Shown: positions 35,527 to 43,578, counted from the first letter of the stretch. The stretch: 64,000 bases of DNA from Armatimonadota bacterium (GCA_030601885.1 JAUWAU010000005.1:62001-126000), one strand, 5' to 3'. Numbers and translations: made by a program. The notes: generated by a model not told the origin, from the sequence alone.

Positions 35527-35946
35527 GTATCCGTCTCCATCCGGGATTCAGTTTGGACGCGGGGCGGCGTGTGCTGACGCGCCCCGAATAGGGCCCTGGT
35601 ACTGCAGCGAGACTTCCTCATTCTGAGGTCGCCGACGCGAGGAACGACGAAGAATGTCAGGCCGTGAGCCAATTCGATGACGCCAACACCGAGATTCTTC
35701 GCTCGGAGTTTTGGGGACAGACAGGAAGGGGTCAGTGGGGCTGTTGAAAAACCGGGGCCCCGGCGGCTCGTCGTCTGGCCACTGGCCGCCCACCGCGTAG
35801 GTCGGCCTTTCCAGGCCGACATCGCGGGCTGGAAAGCCCGCGCTACGCGAACGGGCGTGTGGCCTGGGTTTTTCAACAGCCCCTCAGTCCCCGAAACTCA
35901 GTTGGTCGCTCAGAATGACATTTGCCGGCAAAGTCTCGTTGCAGCA
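35527..35946. other. gene-free stretch holding a MITE-like element
   Basis: No coding gene is supported. It contains the inverted-repeat element at 35737-35883. Flanking sequences (about 35620-35720 and 35884-35925) look like fragments of other dispersed repeats, with TGAGCGACCAA-type motifs that recur at 63609-63620. Confidence 0.5.
35737..35883. repeat. 147-bp MITE-like element with 17-bp perfect terminal inverted repeats
   Basis: GGGGCTGTTGAAAAACC (35737-35753) is exactly repeated in reverse complement at 35867-35883. The inside holds a GGGGCCCC palindrome and two hairpins around GGTCGGCC...GGCCGACA and GCGGGCTGG...AAAGCCCGC. There is no coding capacity. Confidence 0.85.
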
Positions 35947-36219
35947 CTAAAACGTCACGCCGAAATGCTCCCACTCTCCGGTGGCCTCTTCCCACGTCAC
36001 ACTCACGCCTCTGACGTGCGCGTGCGACGGGCCACGGTGGAGAAAGCCCAGCAAGCGGTCCAGAGCAGCCCGTTCTCCCTCGGCCACCACCTCGACTCCA
36101 CCGCCGGGCAGGTTGCGCACATACCCCACGAGGCCAAGTCGCTTGGCCTCTATCACCGTGTGATAGCGGAAATTCACGCCCTGAACCCCGCCGGAAACAA
36201 TTGCCTGCAGCCGTTGCAT
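35947..36219 (-). CDS. acyP: acylphosphatase
   Basis: 90 residues, the normal family size. The conserved phosphate loop GGVQGVNFRYH holds catalytic Arg18, and GYVRNLPGGGVEVVAEG holds catalytic Asn36. The enzyme hydrolyses carboxyl-phosphate bonds such as acetyl phosphate or carbamoyl phosphate in the cytoplasm. It is complete and small with no unusual features. It lies near a membrane protein gene on the same strand, 44 bases from its end. Confidence 0.95.
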   Translation of the reverse strand: MQRLQAIVSGGVQGVNFRYHTVIEAKRLGLVGYVRNLPGGGVEVVAEGERAALDRLLGFLHRGPSHAHVRGVSVTWEEATGEWEHFGVTF

Positions 36220-36263
36220 TGGCCAGAGCCAGGGGAGCCACCGGTACGGCCCGGCGCGCCAAG

Positions 36264-36617
36264 CTAGGCTCGCCCGCTCCCCCGATGGGCCGCGATCATG
36301 CGGACGCCCTGCGTGGACACCAAGCCGGCAAGGAATCCGAGGGCGATCAGAAGGCCGATGCGCAGCCCCACACCCACCGCCACTTGTCCCAGAGTTGGGC
36401 CCGAGCCCGGCATTGCCTGATCGTCCGAGTCAGGGTTGTCCGCAGTCGCTCCGACTTTGGCGATCTCGTCGTCAACGGTGTCGAACAGGTTGTACGCCTG
36501 GACGAAGACGAAGACGATGAGCGCGATGCCTACGACGAACACGAGCAGCCCTACGGCCACCCGTAAGGTTGCCATGCTATCCCCCTGTCCCGGAACAGCC
36601 TTGGGCTCTTCGCCCAT
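36264..36617 (-). CDS. small two-helix membrane protein, unknown
   Basis: 117 residues. AAGGTGA lies 8 bases before the ATG at 36617; an upstream in-frame ATG is less likely. One hydrophobic helix covers about 17-40 (VGLLVFVVGIALIVFVFVQA). A polar loop with Asp, Ser and Pro follows, then a second helix at about 83-105 (GVGLRIGLLIALGFLAGLV). Family not recognised. Confidence 0.6.
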   Translation of the reverse strand: MGEEPKAVPGQGDSMATLRVAVGLLVFVVGIALIVFVFVQAYNLFDTVDDEIAKVGATADNPDSDDQAMPGSGPTLGQVAVGVGLRIGLLIALGFLAGLVSTQGVRMIAAHRGSGRA

Positions 36618-36751
36618 CGCGAAATCACCTTGCGCGCATGCCGCCGCGCCGTTGCGCGCCACAGTATAGCACATCGGTATTCGCCGGGCAATAAACCGTC
36701 GAGCTTCCCACAGCGCGTCGCTCGCGAGGCAGCGCAGAAGCCGGGGGAAAG

Positions 36752-37426
36752 CTATATCGCTTCGGCTCTGACCACGGCATCCAGCCCTTCCAGCTCTTGC
36801 GCCACGAGATCGGCTTCCATGCCAGGAGGGGGTCTCACCACCACGATGGCGATTCGCTCCGCTTCCTCAGTGCGGCGACCCAGCTCTATGCTGCGCAACT
36901 CGACACCGAGCTTGCTGAGCGTTCCGCTCACGGCCCCCACGTCGGTGTCGTGGGCTCGGAAGCTCACCATCAGCGTTGCGTACCCGTACCCCGGGGCCAG
37001 ACGCCTCTCAAAGACCCGCACGGCCGTCAGCGTCAGGTAGACGCCAACAGTGACCATAGCGGCGCCAGCATACCAGCCGAGGCCGATCGCCAAGCCGATG
37101 GCCGAGGTCGTCCATAGAGTCGCCGCAGTCGTGAGGCCACGGACAGTGGCGCCGTACCGTATGATGGTGCCGGCGCCCAGAAAGCCCATGCCGGTGACGA
37201 CCTGGGCGGCAACACGCCCCGGGTCGGCGCCGACACGGTCTCCGGCCACGGTCATGGAGACCATCATAAGCAGGCACGCTGCGACACACACGAGCACGTG
37301 TGTGCGCAGGCCCGCGGGACGATCGGGTCGCTCGCGCTCCAGGCCAATGATGGCACTGAGCACGAACGCTCCGGCGATCCGCAGGAGCGCTTCATGGAAC
37401 TCAGGCATCTCAAGTGGCGGCACCAT
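36752..37426 (-). CDS. MgtC/SapB-family membrane protein
   Basis: 224 residues. Four or five membrane helices in the first 140 residues carry the family pattern: AIIGLERERPDRPAGLRTHVLVC, then AAQVVTGMGFLGAGTII, then VRGLTTAATLWTTSAIGLAIG. The C-terminal soluble part (about 145-224) looks like an ACT-type domain. MgtC proteins act on magnesium homeostasis and F1Fo-ATPase in pathogens. The role in free-living bacteria is less clear. It starts 9 bases after the end of the M1 peptidase gene, with AAGGAAG upstream, so the two are likely cotranscribed. Confidence 0.9.
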   Translation of the reverse strand: MVPPLEMPEFHEALLRIAGAFVLSAIIGLERERPDRPAGLRTHVLVCVAACLLMMVSMTVAGDRVGADPGRVAAQVVTGMGFLGAGTIIRYGATVRGLTTAATLWTTSAIGLAIGLGWYAGAAMVTVGVYLTLTAVRVFERRLAPGYGYATLMVSFRAHDTDVGAVSGTLSKLGVELRSIELGRRTEEAERIAIVVVRPPPGMEADLVAQELEGLDAVVRAEAI

Positions 37427-37435
37427 GCATCTTCC

Positions 37436-39418
37436 TTACTCTCGTCCCTTCGAGCGCAGTGCATCGATCCTGACTTTGCTTGGCGTATACATCAACAAGT
37501 TTCCGTCGGGGTCAAGGGTGACGGCCACAGGTTGGCTGTCGAGGTGGTACTCGTACTGGGCGACGGCCGCATCCAGCATCTCTCGGCGCCGCACTTCGCC
37601 CGCTCTGGTCTTTACGGCGATATCGAGCGGCATCCTGTAGGGCGCTTTTGTCTCCTGCTGAACGGCGATGCGGAGCCGGTGCTTTCCTCCGGCGACCCTC
37701 TTGCTGACGTGATCGTACGTCAGGCGCATGGCGCCGGGCTGGTATACCCACTGGTCGAAGAACCAGTCCAGGGGAGTGCCGGCCGTGCGCGTGCAGGCGT
37801 TCTCGAAGTCCGATATGGTCGCACTCCGCCCGCGGTAGGCGAGGGCGTAATCGGTCATGCACTTGCTGAACATCTCGTCCCCAAGCACGGTGTGGAGCAT
37901 GTGCAGCACGTAGGCGCCCTTGTGATAGATCACGCCCGGGTAGCCCCCGACCTGGTAGAACGGATCCGTATCGGCGATGGCCTGCTCGCGGCCCGCTCCG
38001 ACCGCTGCAATGTATTTCTCGCGTGCCGCCTTCAAGCGCAGCCGCATGGCCTCGGGCCCGCGGGCATGAGCCTCGTACATGCACGAACTGTACTCGGCGA
38101 AACCCTCAGACAACCAGGCCGCTCCCGGACCATCAACTCCCACCGCATGGCCCCACCATTGGTGCGCGATCTCGTGGGCGATGAAGCCCTCATCGACGTC
38201 GCCGCGCTGGATCACCTTGTCGTAGCACAGGACGAAAGACGGCGCAGCGTACCCGCCGGGGAACTGTGGTATCTCGACGAGCGCGAACTTCGAGAATGGG
38301 TACGAACCGAATTGCTCGCCGAAGTACTCCAGAATGCCGGTGACGGAGTGGAAATAGCGAGCGGCCCGATCGGCGTGCTCCGGGAAGGTGCACACGGAGA
38401 GGTCGATGCCGTGCCAGGTGCTCCGCCGCTGGCTGTATTTCGCGGCGGCCATCACGATTCCGCGAATCGGGAGCTTGCAGCGCCAGACGAACGTCGTCTG
38501 GGCCCCGCGCTTCTTGCGCTGCACCAGTTTGCCCGGGCCGACAACGGTCATCTTCGCCGGGACGGTGACCGCCAACGTCACCGGCGTCTTGAAGTCGAAC
38601 AGATGCGTGGCCGGGTACCACTGCGACTCGGGCCGCAGGAAGCAGCCGTCTTCAGCTATTCGGTCTCCCCCGGGAATGCCGGGGCCCTGCCCGAAGCCAT
38701 CGTAGGCAACCACGATCTTGATGGGTCGCTCCTGAGGCGGCGAGCCAGGCAGTTTGATGATGAGTCGATCCTCATCGGTCGTGAACGAGGCGGCTTTGTC
38801 ATCGACCTGGACGGAGGAGATTATGAGCGAGGGACCCAGCAGCAGCGTCAGCTCTCGCGCATCCGCATCTCGCGGGCGCGCGAGGATGGTGGCAGTCCCC
38901 TCGAGGCGATGCTCTTTCGGGTGGAGCGTGACGGCGAGGCGATAGTCGTCAACGTCAATTCCGGCGCGCGGTTGTTCCCTGAGCCTGGGCGCCGGACCCC
39001 GGCCGCCCCCACCGCCTTTGGCGGTCGGAATACGCTGCGTCCGCTGCTTCTCGACCTCCCGGCGCTCCTGCTCCTCTTTCTCGATGTCGCGCAGGGTCTT
39101 CTCGGCCTCGGTGTTCTTCGGATTGAGCTTCAGCGCCCGCTCCAGTTCGCGCTGCGCGCGTCCCGTCAGGCCGCTGTCCTTCAGCTCTTTGGCTTTGGCT
39201 ACGTGGGCGGCTGCCTCCGCGAGGCGGTGCTGGCGCGCCAGCAGCAGCGCACCGGACACGATGAGCGCGAGTGCCACGGGCAGCACCCAGAGCGTCCGCC
39301 AAGCCATCTCGCCCTCCTGCCGCCTGGCGAGGACGGAGCGCAGCATGCCCACGAGCAGCAGCGCGCCCAATGCCATCGCAGCGATGTACACGCCTCCCAT
39401 CGTCGTCAACCGTGGCAT
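37436..39418 (-). CDS. membrane-anchored M1-family aminopeptidase
   Basis: About 660 residues from the ATG at 39418, with GGAGGGG directly before it. Longer in-frame starts run into an intergenic repeat and are rejected. Two membrane helices (YIAAMALGALLLVGML and LPVALALIVSGALLLA) are followed by a coiled-coil/TPR-like segment and a Pro/Arg/Gly linker. The M1 fold follows, with the zinc site FIAHEIAHQWWGHAVG and the third ligand Glu 18 residues on (WLSEGFAEYSS). The Tyr proton donor region lies beyond. A standard GAMEN motif is not obvious; QFPGGYAAPSFVL stands in its place, as in other short bacterial M1 relatives. It probably trims peptides on the outer face of the membrane. Confidence 0.9.
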   Translation of the reverse strand: MPRLTTMGGVYIAAMALGALLLVGMLRSVLARRQEGEMAWRTLWVLPVALALIVSGALLLARQHRLAEAAAHVAKAKELKDSGLTGRAQRELERALKLNPKNTEAEKTLRDIEKEEQERREVEKQRTQRIPTAKGGGGGRGPAPRLREQPRAGIDVDDYRLAVTLHPKEHRLEGTATILARPRDADARELTLLLGPSLIISSVQVDDKAASFTTDEDRLIIKLPGSPPQERPIKIVVAYDGFGQGPGIPGGDRIAEDGCFLRPESQWYPATHLFDFKTPVTLAVTVPAKMTVVGPGKLVQRKKRGAQTTFVWRCKLPIRGIVMAAAKYSQRRSTWHGIDLSVCTFPEHADRAARYFHSVTGILEYFGEQFGSYPFSKFALVEIPQFPGGYAAPSFVLCYDKVIQRGDVDEGFIAHEIAHQWWGHAVGVDGPGAAWLSEGFAEYSSCMYEAHARGPEAMRLRLKAAREKYIAAVGAGREQAIADTDPFYQVGGYPGVIYHKGAYVLHMLHTVLGDEMFSKCMTDYALAYRGRSATISDFENACTRTAGTPLDWFFDQWVYQPGAMRLTYDHVSKRVAGGKHRLRIAVQQETKAPYRMPLDIAVKTRAGEVRRREMLDAAVAQYEYHLDSQPVAVTLDPDGNLLMYTPSKVRIDALRSKGRE

Positions 39419-39530
39419 CCCCCTCCATGTGCGCGGCGCCCTGCTCGATACATCGCCGATGCGCTTCGTTCGCCTATTCTCGGGCAAAGTCTCGGCCTTG
39501 TCAAATCGAGCCACCGCGGTTGTCAGTTCT

Positions 39531-39550
39531 CGGTGGTCAGTGGTTAGTGG
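39531..39550. repeat. GTGGTCAGTG / GGTTAGTGG repeat
   Basis: Short direct repeats of the type CAGTGGTCAGTGGTTAGTGG, also at 15297-15317, 39958-39990 and 40192-40212. They sit at gene ends and between tRNAs. Confidence 0.7.
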
Positions 39551-39691
39551 ATGGCGAAAAGGCGATGGCCTACTTGCTCGGCGTCGGGTGGCGACCTGAA
39601 CCGACAACTGACCACTCGTCACCGACAACTGCCGTGTGGATCGTTGACCACCACGTGCTTTTTTGGTATCATCACATGCGCTGCACCGTAT

Positions 39692-39769
39692 CGGGGCGTG
39701 GCGCAGTTTGGTTAGCGCGCGTGCCTTGGGAGCACGAGGTCGGCGGTTCGAATCCGCCCGCCCCGACCA
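39692..39769 (+). tRNA. tRNA-Pro (TGG)
   Basis: Full cloverleaf with encoded CCA. The anticodon loop is CTTGGGA within the stem CGTGC/GCACG. The acceptor stem CGGGGCG pairs perfectly. First of six tRNA genes on this strand. Confidence 0.95.
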
Positions 39770-39874
39770 TCAGTATATTACGGGCGAGGCAGCAGCGAGG
39801 TTGCTGCGTGGCCAGTCAGTCGTGCGGGCCTGGCAGAGGCCTGTTGGCGGTGGGGGGCCAGGACAAAGCGTGAA

Positions 39875-39951
39875 GCGGGTGTAGCTCAGTTCGGTAGAGC
39901 GGCAGCCTTCCAAGCTGCATGTCACGGGTTCGACTCCCGTCGCCCGCTCCA
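39875..39951 (+). tRNA. tRNA-Gly (TCC)
   Basis: Full cloverleaf with encoded CCA. The anticodon loop is CTTCCAA within GCAGC/GCTGC, and the T arm is intact. Confidence 0.95.
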
Positions 39952-39957
39952 GAACGA

Positions 39958-39990
39958 CAGTGGTCAGTGATTAGTGGATAGTGGTCAGTC
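39958..39990. repeat. GTGGTCAGTG-type repeat between tRNAs
   Basis: Three imperfect units of CAGTGGTCAGTGATTAGTGG type. The same family is at 40192-40212, 39531-39550 and 15297-15317. Confidence 0.7.
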
Positions 39991-40020
39991 TGCTGTGGAG
40001 AGAGCGAGCAAGAGCTTGAA

Positions 40021-40096
40021 GCGCCCGTAGCTCAGTGGACAGAGCAGCTGCCTTCTAAGCAGCGGGTCGCCTGTTCGAATCAGGCCGGGCGCGCCA
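40021..40096 (+). tRNA. tRNA-Arg (TCT)
   Basis: Acceptor stem GCGCCCG/CGGGCGC, anticodon loop CTTCTAA within GCTGC/GCAGC, T stem GCCTG/CAGGC, encoded CCA. Confidence 0.95.
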
Positions 40097-40108
40097 TTCG
40101 CAGATAAC

Positions 40109-40185
40109 GGTGGGCGTAGCTCAATTGGCAGAGCACTGGACTGTGGCTCCAGTGGTTGTGGGTTCAAGTCCCATCGCCCACCCCA
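40109..40185 (+). tRNA. tRNA-His (GTG)
   Basis: Anticodon loop CTGTGGC. The extra 5' G (position -1, at 40109) pairs with C73, as expected for histidine tRNA in bacteria. CCA is encoded. Confidence 0.95.
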
Positions 40186-40232
40186 GAAGAACAGTGGTTA
40201 GTGGTTAGTGGGCAGTTCGTAGAACGCTTGAA

Positions 40233-40308
40233 GCGCCCGTAGCTCAGTGGATAGAGCAACGGACTTCGGATCCGTGGGTCGGGGGTTCGAATCCCTCCGG
40301 GCGTGCCA
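40233..40308 (+). tRNA. tRNA-Arg (TCG)
   Basis: Anticodon loop CTTCGGA within ACGGA/TCCGT. The acceptor stem is GCGCCCG/CGGGCGT with a terminal G-T wobble. CCA is encoded. Confidence 0.93.
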
Positions 40309-40419
40309 AGTATCGCGTGGCGGGAGGATGGTTTGGAGGCGAGGTGGAGAGAGCGGGTGTGTGGAGTTGCTCACGCGTTTGTGCTGTGCGCAGATGCACA
40401 CGTATAGTCGGTAGACGGC

Positions 40420-40496
40420 GGGTCGTTAGCTCAGCTAGGTAGAGCAGGGGACTCTTAATCCCAAGGTCGCAGGTTCGATTCCCCCACCACTCACCA
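40420..40496 (+). tRNA. tRNA-Lys (CTT), 3' half degraded, possibly a pseudogene
   Basis: The anticodon loop is CTCTTAA. The 5' half and D arm are normal. Mismatches are C5-C68 in the acceptor, A51-C63 and C50-C64 in the T stem, and G27-A43 in the anticodon stem. It ends ACCACTCACCA. It is the last tRNA before the phage-like module. Confidence 0.75.
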
Positions 40497-40730
40497 CGGC
40501 TCAGAAGACCCCAGGATGGCTCGCCCCTCTGGTCCCTATCAACCGTTCACGTGAGTCTCCGGCCTGGACTGTGCCGCAAGCGAACGTCGTGGGCATGGTG
40601 CGCCGTGCAGGACGGCAAGTAGACAGGTGTCCGCCACGAGCCAAGCCCAGCATCGCGCATGGGCTCTGAGCATCGTGGCGGTCTCCTGAAATCCTACCGT
40701 GTTCGGCCGCGGTTACTCCGGTGTATTGGG
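40497..40730. other. gene-free stretch after the tRNA array
   Basis: No supported gene, repeat or terminator was seen. Integrated-element ends could lie here, but no direct repeat of the tRNA-Lys 3' end was found within the window. Confidence 0.35.
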
Positions 40731-40925
40731 TCATCTCCCTGGCGACAGCACAAATCTCTCGTCGGGGACTCGCATCCACCGGGAGTCACCGGCGTACATA
40801 CCAGTCAGCCCGTTGGTGTTGAACTTGGCGTGGCCGAGTTGCTCGTCGCCCTCGATGAGCCGGAAGACGGGCGAGGCGGCAGGGGCCCATGTCGGCAAAA
40901 CAGGTACGTGCAAGGCCACGGCCAC
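40731..40925 (-). CDS. possible small protein downstream of the sigma-like gene
   Basis: 64 residues from a GTG with GAGGGAGA about 10 bases upstream, 13 bases after the stop of the sigma-like gene. The sequence ends NTNGLTGMYAGDSRWMRVPD and a short tail. I do not recognise it. Position and ribosome site support it, but it could be chance. Confidence 0.35.
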   Translation of the reverse strand: MAVALHVPVLPTWAPAASPVFRLIEGDEQLGHAKFNTNGLTGMYAGDSRWMRVPDERFVLSPGR

Positions 40926-40938
40926 TTCCCCGTCTCCC

Positions 40939-41796
40939 TCACAGCCGCCGCGGTAAGTGCGCCAACGGGCAGTAGTTCAGATCGCCAGGGCGAACGTCCT
41001 CGTCCTTCATCTGGTTCGGCTTCTCCTGCCTGTGCCGGGCGCACGGCTTTGTACTGGCCCCGTCAATACATAGAGGGCTCTGGCCGCAGCAATTCGGCCG
41101 TCGATAGACCCGCCGCGACGCATCCTCCTCGAAGCACATAGCCGCCGCTGACGCAGCCTCTAGCTGGCGCAGTTTTCCCGCGTAGTACTTCTCCAGCCCG
41201 GCTGCCAGCAGCTTCCGCACCTGCTCGTGCGATACGCCCAGCCGCTGCGCGGTCTTGCGCAGCGTCTCGCCCTGAAGCCGATCCAGAAGGGCCTCCTTCT
41301 CGTGACCTGTCAACGCCCGTTCGGCGCGGATCGCACGCATCACCTCCCATCTGATCAGCCACTCGTCCAAATTCGTGTGCTCCTGCTCATCTATCAGGCG
41401 TAGACTTTCAGCCATGGAGTGCAGGAGTCGTCTCGTCCCCGAGTACTGAGGAGCCTCCAGTTGCGATATCGGGATCTCGCGGGCGCGCCGGCGCGAGACC
41501 GTCCGTCTGCTCAACCACTTCCCCCCGGTCTTGTGCTTAGCCAGAAGTTCATCTGCCTGGGCTTCCTTCTCGTCCGCACTCAGAGCCGCAGCCCGCTTCG
41601 CCGCCTCGTGGCCCGCCCACGCCGCCGTCGTTCCTCTGCGAGGAGTTGTCCCTGCAGTCCTTGGGGATGGTCCGCCCGCCCCATCGTCTCCCGCGTGTGC
41701 GTCCCTCGCGTGTCTCCCTTCGCCCATTGACCCACGGCTCGTAGCCGCGCTGCCGCCAGATACACCCACACTATCCTGCTGGGTGTCAACGCCCAT
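40939..41796 (-). CDS. sigma-region-4-like HTH regulator (phage-type)
   Basis: 285 residues with AAGGAGG 7 bases before the ATG. The first 65 residues are low complexity (Gly/Ala/Thr/Arg). A basic stretch (WLSRRTVSRRRAREIPIS) follows. Residues 162-205 (LTGHEKEALLDRLQGETLRK then TAQRLGVSHEQVRKLLAAG) match a sigma-70 region 4 helix-turn-helix. No region 2 is present, so it is not a full sigma factor. The C-terminus has several Cys (CFEED, PNCCGQSPLC, CARH), possibly metal-binding. Similar proteins occur in phages and integrated elements as transcription regulators. It diverges from a cI-like repressor, 330 bases away, with its own strong promoter at 41978-42006. Confidence 0.65.
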   Translation of the reverse strand: MGVDTQQDSVGVSGGSAATSRGSMGEGRHARDAHAGDDGAGGPSPRTAGTTPRRGTTAAWAGHEAAKRAAALSADEKEAQADELLAKHKTGGKWLSRRTVSRRRAREIPISQLEAPQYSGTRRLLHSMAESLRLIDEQEHTNLDEWLIRWEVMRAIRAERALTGHEKEALLDRLQGETLRKTAQRLGVSHEQVRKLLAAGLEKYYAGKLRQLEAASAAAMCFEEDASRRVYRRPNCCGQSPLCIDGASTKPCARHRQEKPNQMKDEDVRPGDLNYCPLAHLPRRL

Positions 41797-41977
41797 CTGG
41801 CGCCCTCCTTCGTGTCAATTCTTGGCCGTCCCGTCCACAGCGCATCCGGCCGTTCTGAGTCATCTCCTGGTGCGCATGATCCACGATGGGAGCCGTCCTG
41901 TGATTGCATCCGCCATGTGCACTGCGCCAGAGCGGGCGACCCACGACCTTGGTAACGTTGGTCGCTATATGGAAACT

Positions 41978-42006
41978 ACTGTACACGTCTTGGTTACGAA
42001 AGTCAA
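41978..42006 (-). promoter_or_regulatory. sigma-70 promoter for the sigma-like gene
   Basis: On the minus strand -35 TTGACT, 17-base spacer, -10 TACAGT. Start near 41971 gives a leader of about 175 bases. The inverted repeat TGAGT-G-ACTCA at 42018-42028 lies 12 bases upstream of the -35 box, and AGCGCATGAG occurs twice (42012-42021 and 42065-42074). These are candidate operators. Confidence 0.7.
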
Positions 42007-42096
42007 CATTTAGCGCATGAGTGACTCACTTATCCCTTGTTTCTGTATCGTGCATCACAAAATAAGCGCATGAGAGCGGCAAACGGGCGTCAAACG

Positions 42097-42125
42097 TTGC
42101 TCTCTTGTTGACAAACGGGTACAAT
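42097..42125 (+). promoter_or_regulatory. promoter giving a leaderless repressor transcript
   Basis: -35 TTGCTC, 17-base spacer, -10 TACAAT. The expected start (42132-42133) is at the ATG of the repressor, so its mRNA should have no leader, as with lambda cI from PRM. Confidence 0.65.
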
Positions 42126-42132
42126 AGTGTCC

Positions 42133-42834
42133 ATGGAGATCGGGAAAGCCATCAGGCTCTTGCGGGAGAGGCGCGGCATGTTCCAAGCGGAACTTGCCCG
42201 CCGGGTCGAGCTTAGTAAACAGCGGCTATCGAAGATCGAGGCGGGCCGAAGTCAAGTCCCGCCCGACGTTTTCTCCCGCATCGCTGAGCAACTCGGGGTG
42301 ACAATGGAGGAGATCATCAAGCTGGCGGAGCGGCGCCACGATCTGGAGGTCGAAAAGCTGGGCGGTATACAAGTCCAAGCTTTCGTGCCCGTCCCAGTCT
42401 ACGGGGAGGTGCCGGCGGGTGACTCAGGGCTCGCGGACCAGGCGATCATCGACGTACGCCACATTGACCCGGATATGGTGAGGTGGATACCGGGTGATGC
42501 GGCGAAGAACTCGTTCTGGCTCCAAGTGCGCGGCGACAGCATGCACGAACAGACCGACGATGGCGGCAGCCTCACCGACGGCGATCTCATCCTCGTGTGC
42601 CGCGACGTCCCCTGCAGCGATGGCGAGGTCGGGGTCGTGCGCCTGCCGGAGGGCGGGGCCGCCGTCAAGCGGATCTACCGACGCGACGATCGTCTTCTCC
42701 TCGTCAGCAGCAATCCTGCCTACCGGCCCGTCGAGGTGGACGAGGCCTACTTCGTGGGCGCCGTTATGGCTCGCTGGACCCCGCCAGAGAAGTTCCGCCA
42801 GCACACTCGAAGGCCTCCGCGACCACACCAGTAA
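42133..42834 (+). CDS. cI/LexA-type repressor: XRE helix-turn-helix plus S24 peptidase
   Basis: 233 residues from the ATG at 42133; a GTG six bases upstream is in frame but would precede the expected transcript start. The XRE domain (residues 2-62) has LARRVELSKQRLSKIEAGRS. A linker follows, then the self-cleavage site A95-G96 in GEVPAGDSG. The S24 domain has catalytic Ser136 (VRGDSMHEQ) and Lys179 (AAVKRIYRRDD). Such repressors dimerise on operators and cleave themselves on RecA activation after DNA damage, opening the lytic or mobile genes. All catalytic residues are present. It diverges from the sigma-like gene across a 330-base control region. Confidence 0.92.
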   Translation: MEIGKAIRLLRERRGMFQAELARRVELSKQRLSKIEAGRSQVPPDVFSRIAEQLGVTMEEIIKLAERRHDLEVEKLGGIQVQAFVPVPVYGEVPAGDSGLADQAIIDVRHIDPDMVRWIPGDAAKNSFWLQVRGDSMHEQTDDGGSLTDGDLILVCRDVPCSDGEVGVVRLPEGGAAVKRIYRRDDRLLLVSSNPAYRPVEVDEAYFVGAVMARWTPPEKFRQHTRRPPRPHQ

Positions 42835-42874
42835 ACGCGGGAGCTGAACGCGCGTGCACTGTGACAGGCCGACC

Positions 42875-42903
42875 TTGATTCACCACATCGTATATGGTAG
42901 AAT
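42875..42903 (+). promoter_or_regulatory. sigma-70 promoter
   Basis: -35 TTGATT (42875-42880), 17-base spacer, -10 TAGAAT (42898-42903). It precedes the gene at 42944. Confidence 0.7.
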
Positions 42904-42943
42904 CCTCCACGGACATGTCCCTGTTGGTCCGGAGGCTGAATGC

Positions 42944-43474
42944 GTGTCCAAGAAGACGCACAACAATGCATTCGAGGAGCTGCGCCAGGGGCTCGACAAT
43001 CTGATAGACCGGTACCGATATCCACAGGAGCGCCGCATCGGCTACGGCAACTTGCGGCAGGAGTATTCCGATTGGGAGAAGGACGGCAAGACGACGATCA
43101 ACGTTGCCATCGTGTACGAGACGCCCGGAGGATCAACGGCGCAGATCAACATCACGTATGACAGCGGCCAAGGGCACTTCAGTTACCTGCAGCAGGAGCA
43201 GGAGAGGCCGGTGACGACCGACTGCGTGGCGAGCGTCCTCGACGTGGTCAAAGAACAGGTCACCGCCATTCCGCGGAAGCGCCGCAGCGTTCTGTTCCGC
43301 CAGATCGAGACGTGGTGTGCCGAGGGGAGGCCCGTCTTCGAGGAGCTCAACAAGTTGCTCCAATCCGAATTCCTCGGCGGGCGCATCAACCACCACGAGC
43401 TGAGAGACGGCATCAACTACGCTATCGATTGCCGCAAGCGCGCCGGCTACGTGCCCCCTGGCGGCGAGAGCTGA
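42944..43474 (+). CDS. hypothetical protein beside the repressor
   Basis: 176 residues. GGAGG lies 8 bases before the GTG at 42944, the best start; an in-frame ATG at 42854 would lie upstream of the promoter. Mostly alpha-helical and charged, with a central beta-like segment (TTINVAIVYETPGGSTAQIN). No membrane helix, signal peptide or known motif is seen. Its own promoter and its position beside the repressor suggest it belongs to the same small element. Function unknown. Confidence 0.65.
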   Translation: MSKKTHNNAFEELRQGLDNLIDRYRYPQERRIGYGNLRQEYSDWEKDGKTTINVAIVYETPGGSTAQINITYDSGQGHFSYLQQEQERPVTTDCVASVLDVVKEQVTAIPRKRRSVLFRQIETWCAEGRPVFEELNKLLQSEFLGGRINHHELRDGINYAIDCRKRAGYVPPGGES

Positions 43475-43578
43475 TCTGTCCGCCGCGTCCCGCATCCCCA
43501 CACTCCACACGCCCCCCGCCATCGAGCAGCAATCGTTGCACAGCAACAAAACCTGGTGGCGCCATCCCGCCAACAACC

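Noticed and set aside
37298-39547. 749-residue plus-strand frame opposite the M1 peptidase
   Set aside because: Antisense of MgtC and peptidase genes with clear families; no motif on the plus strand.
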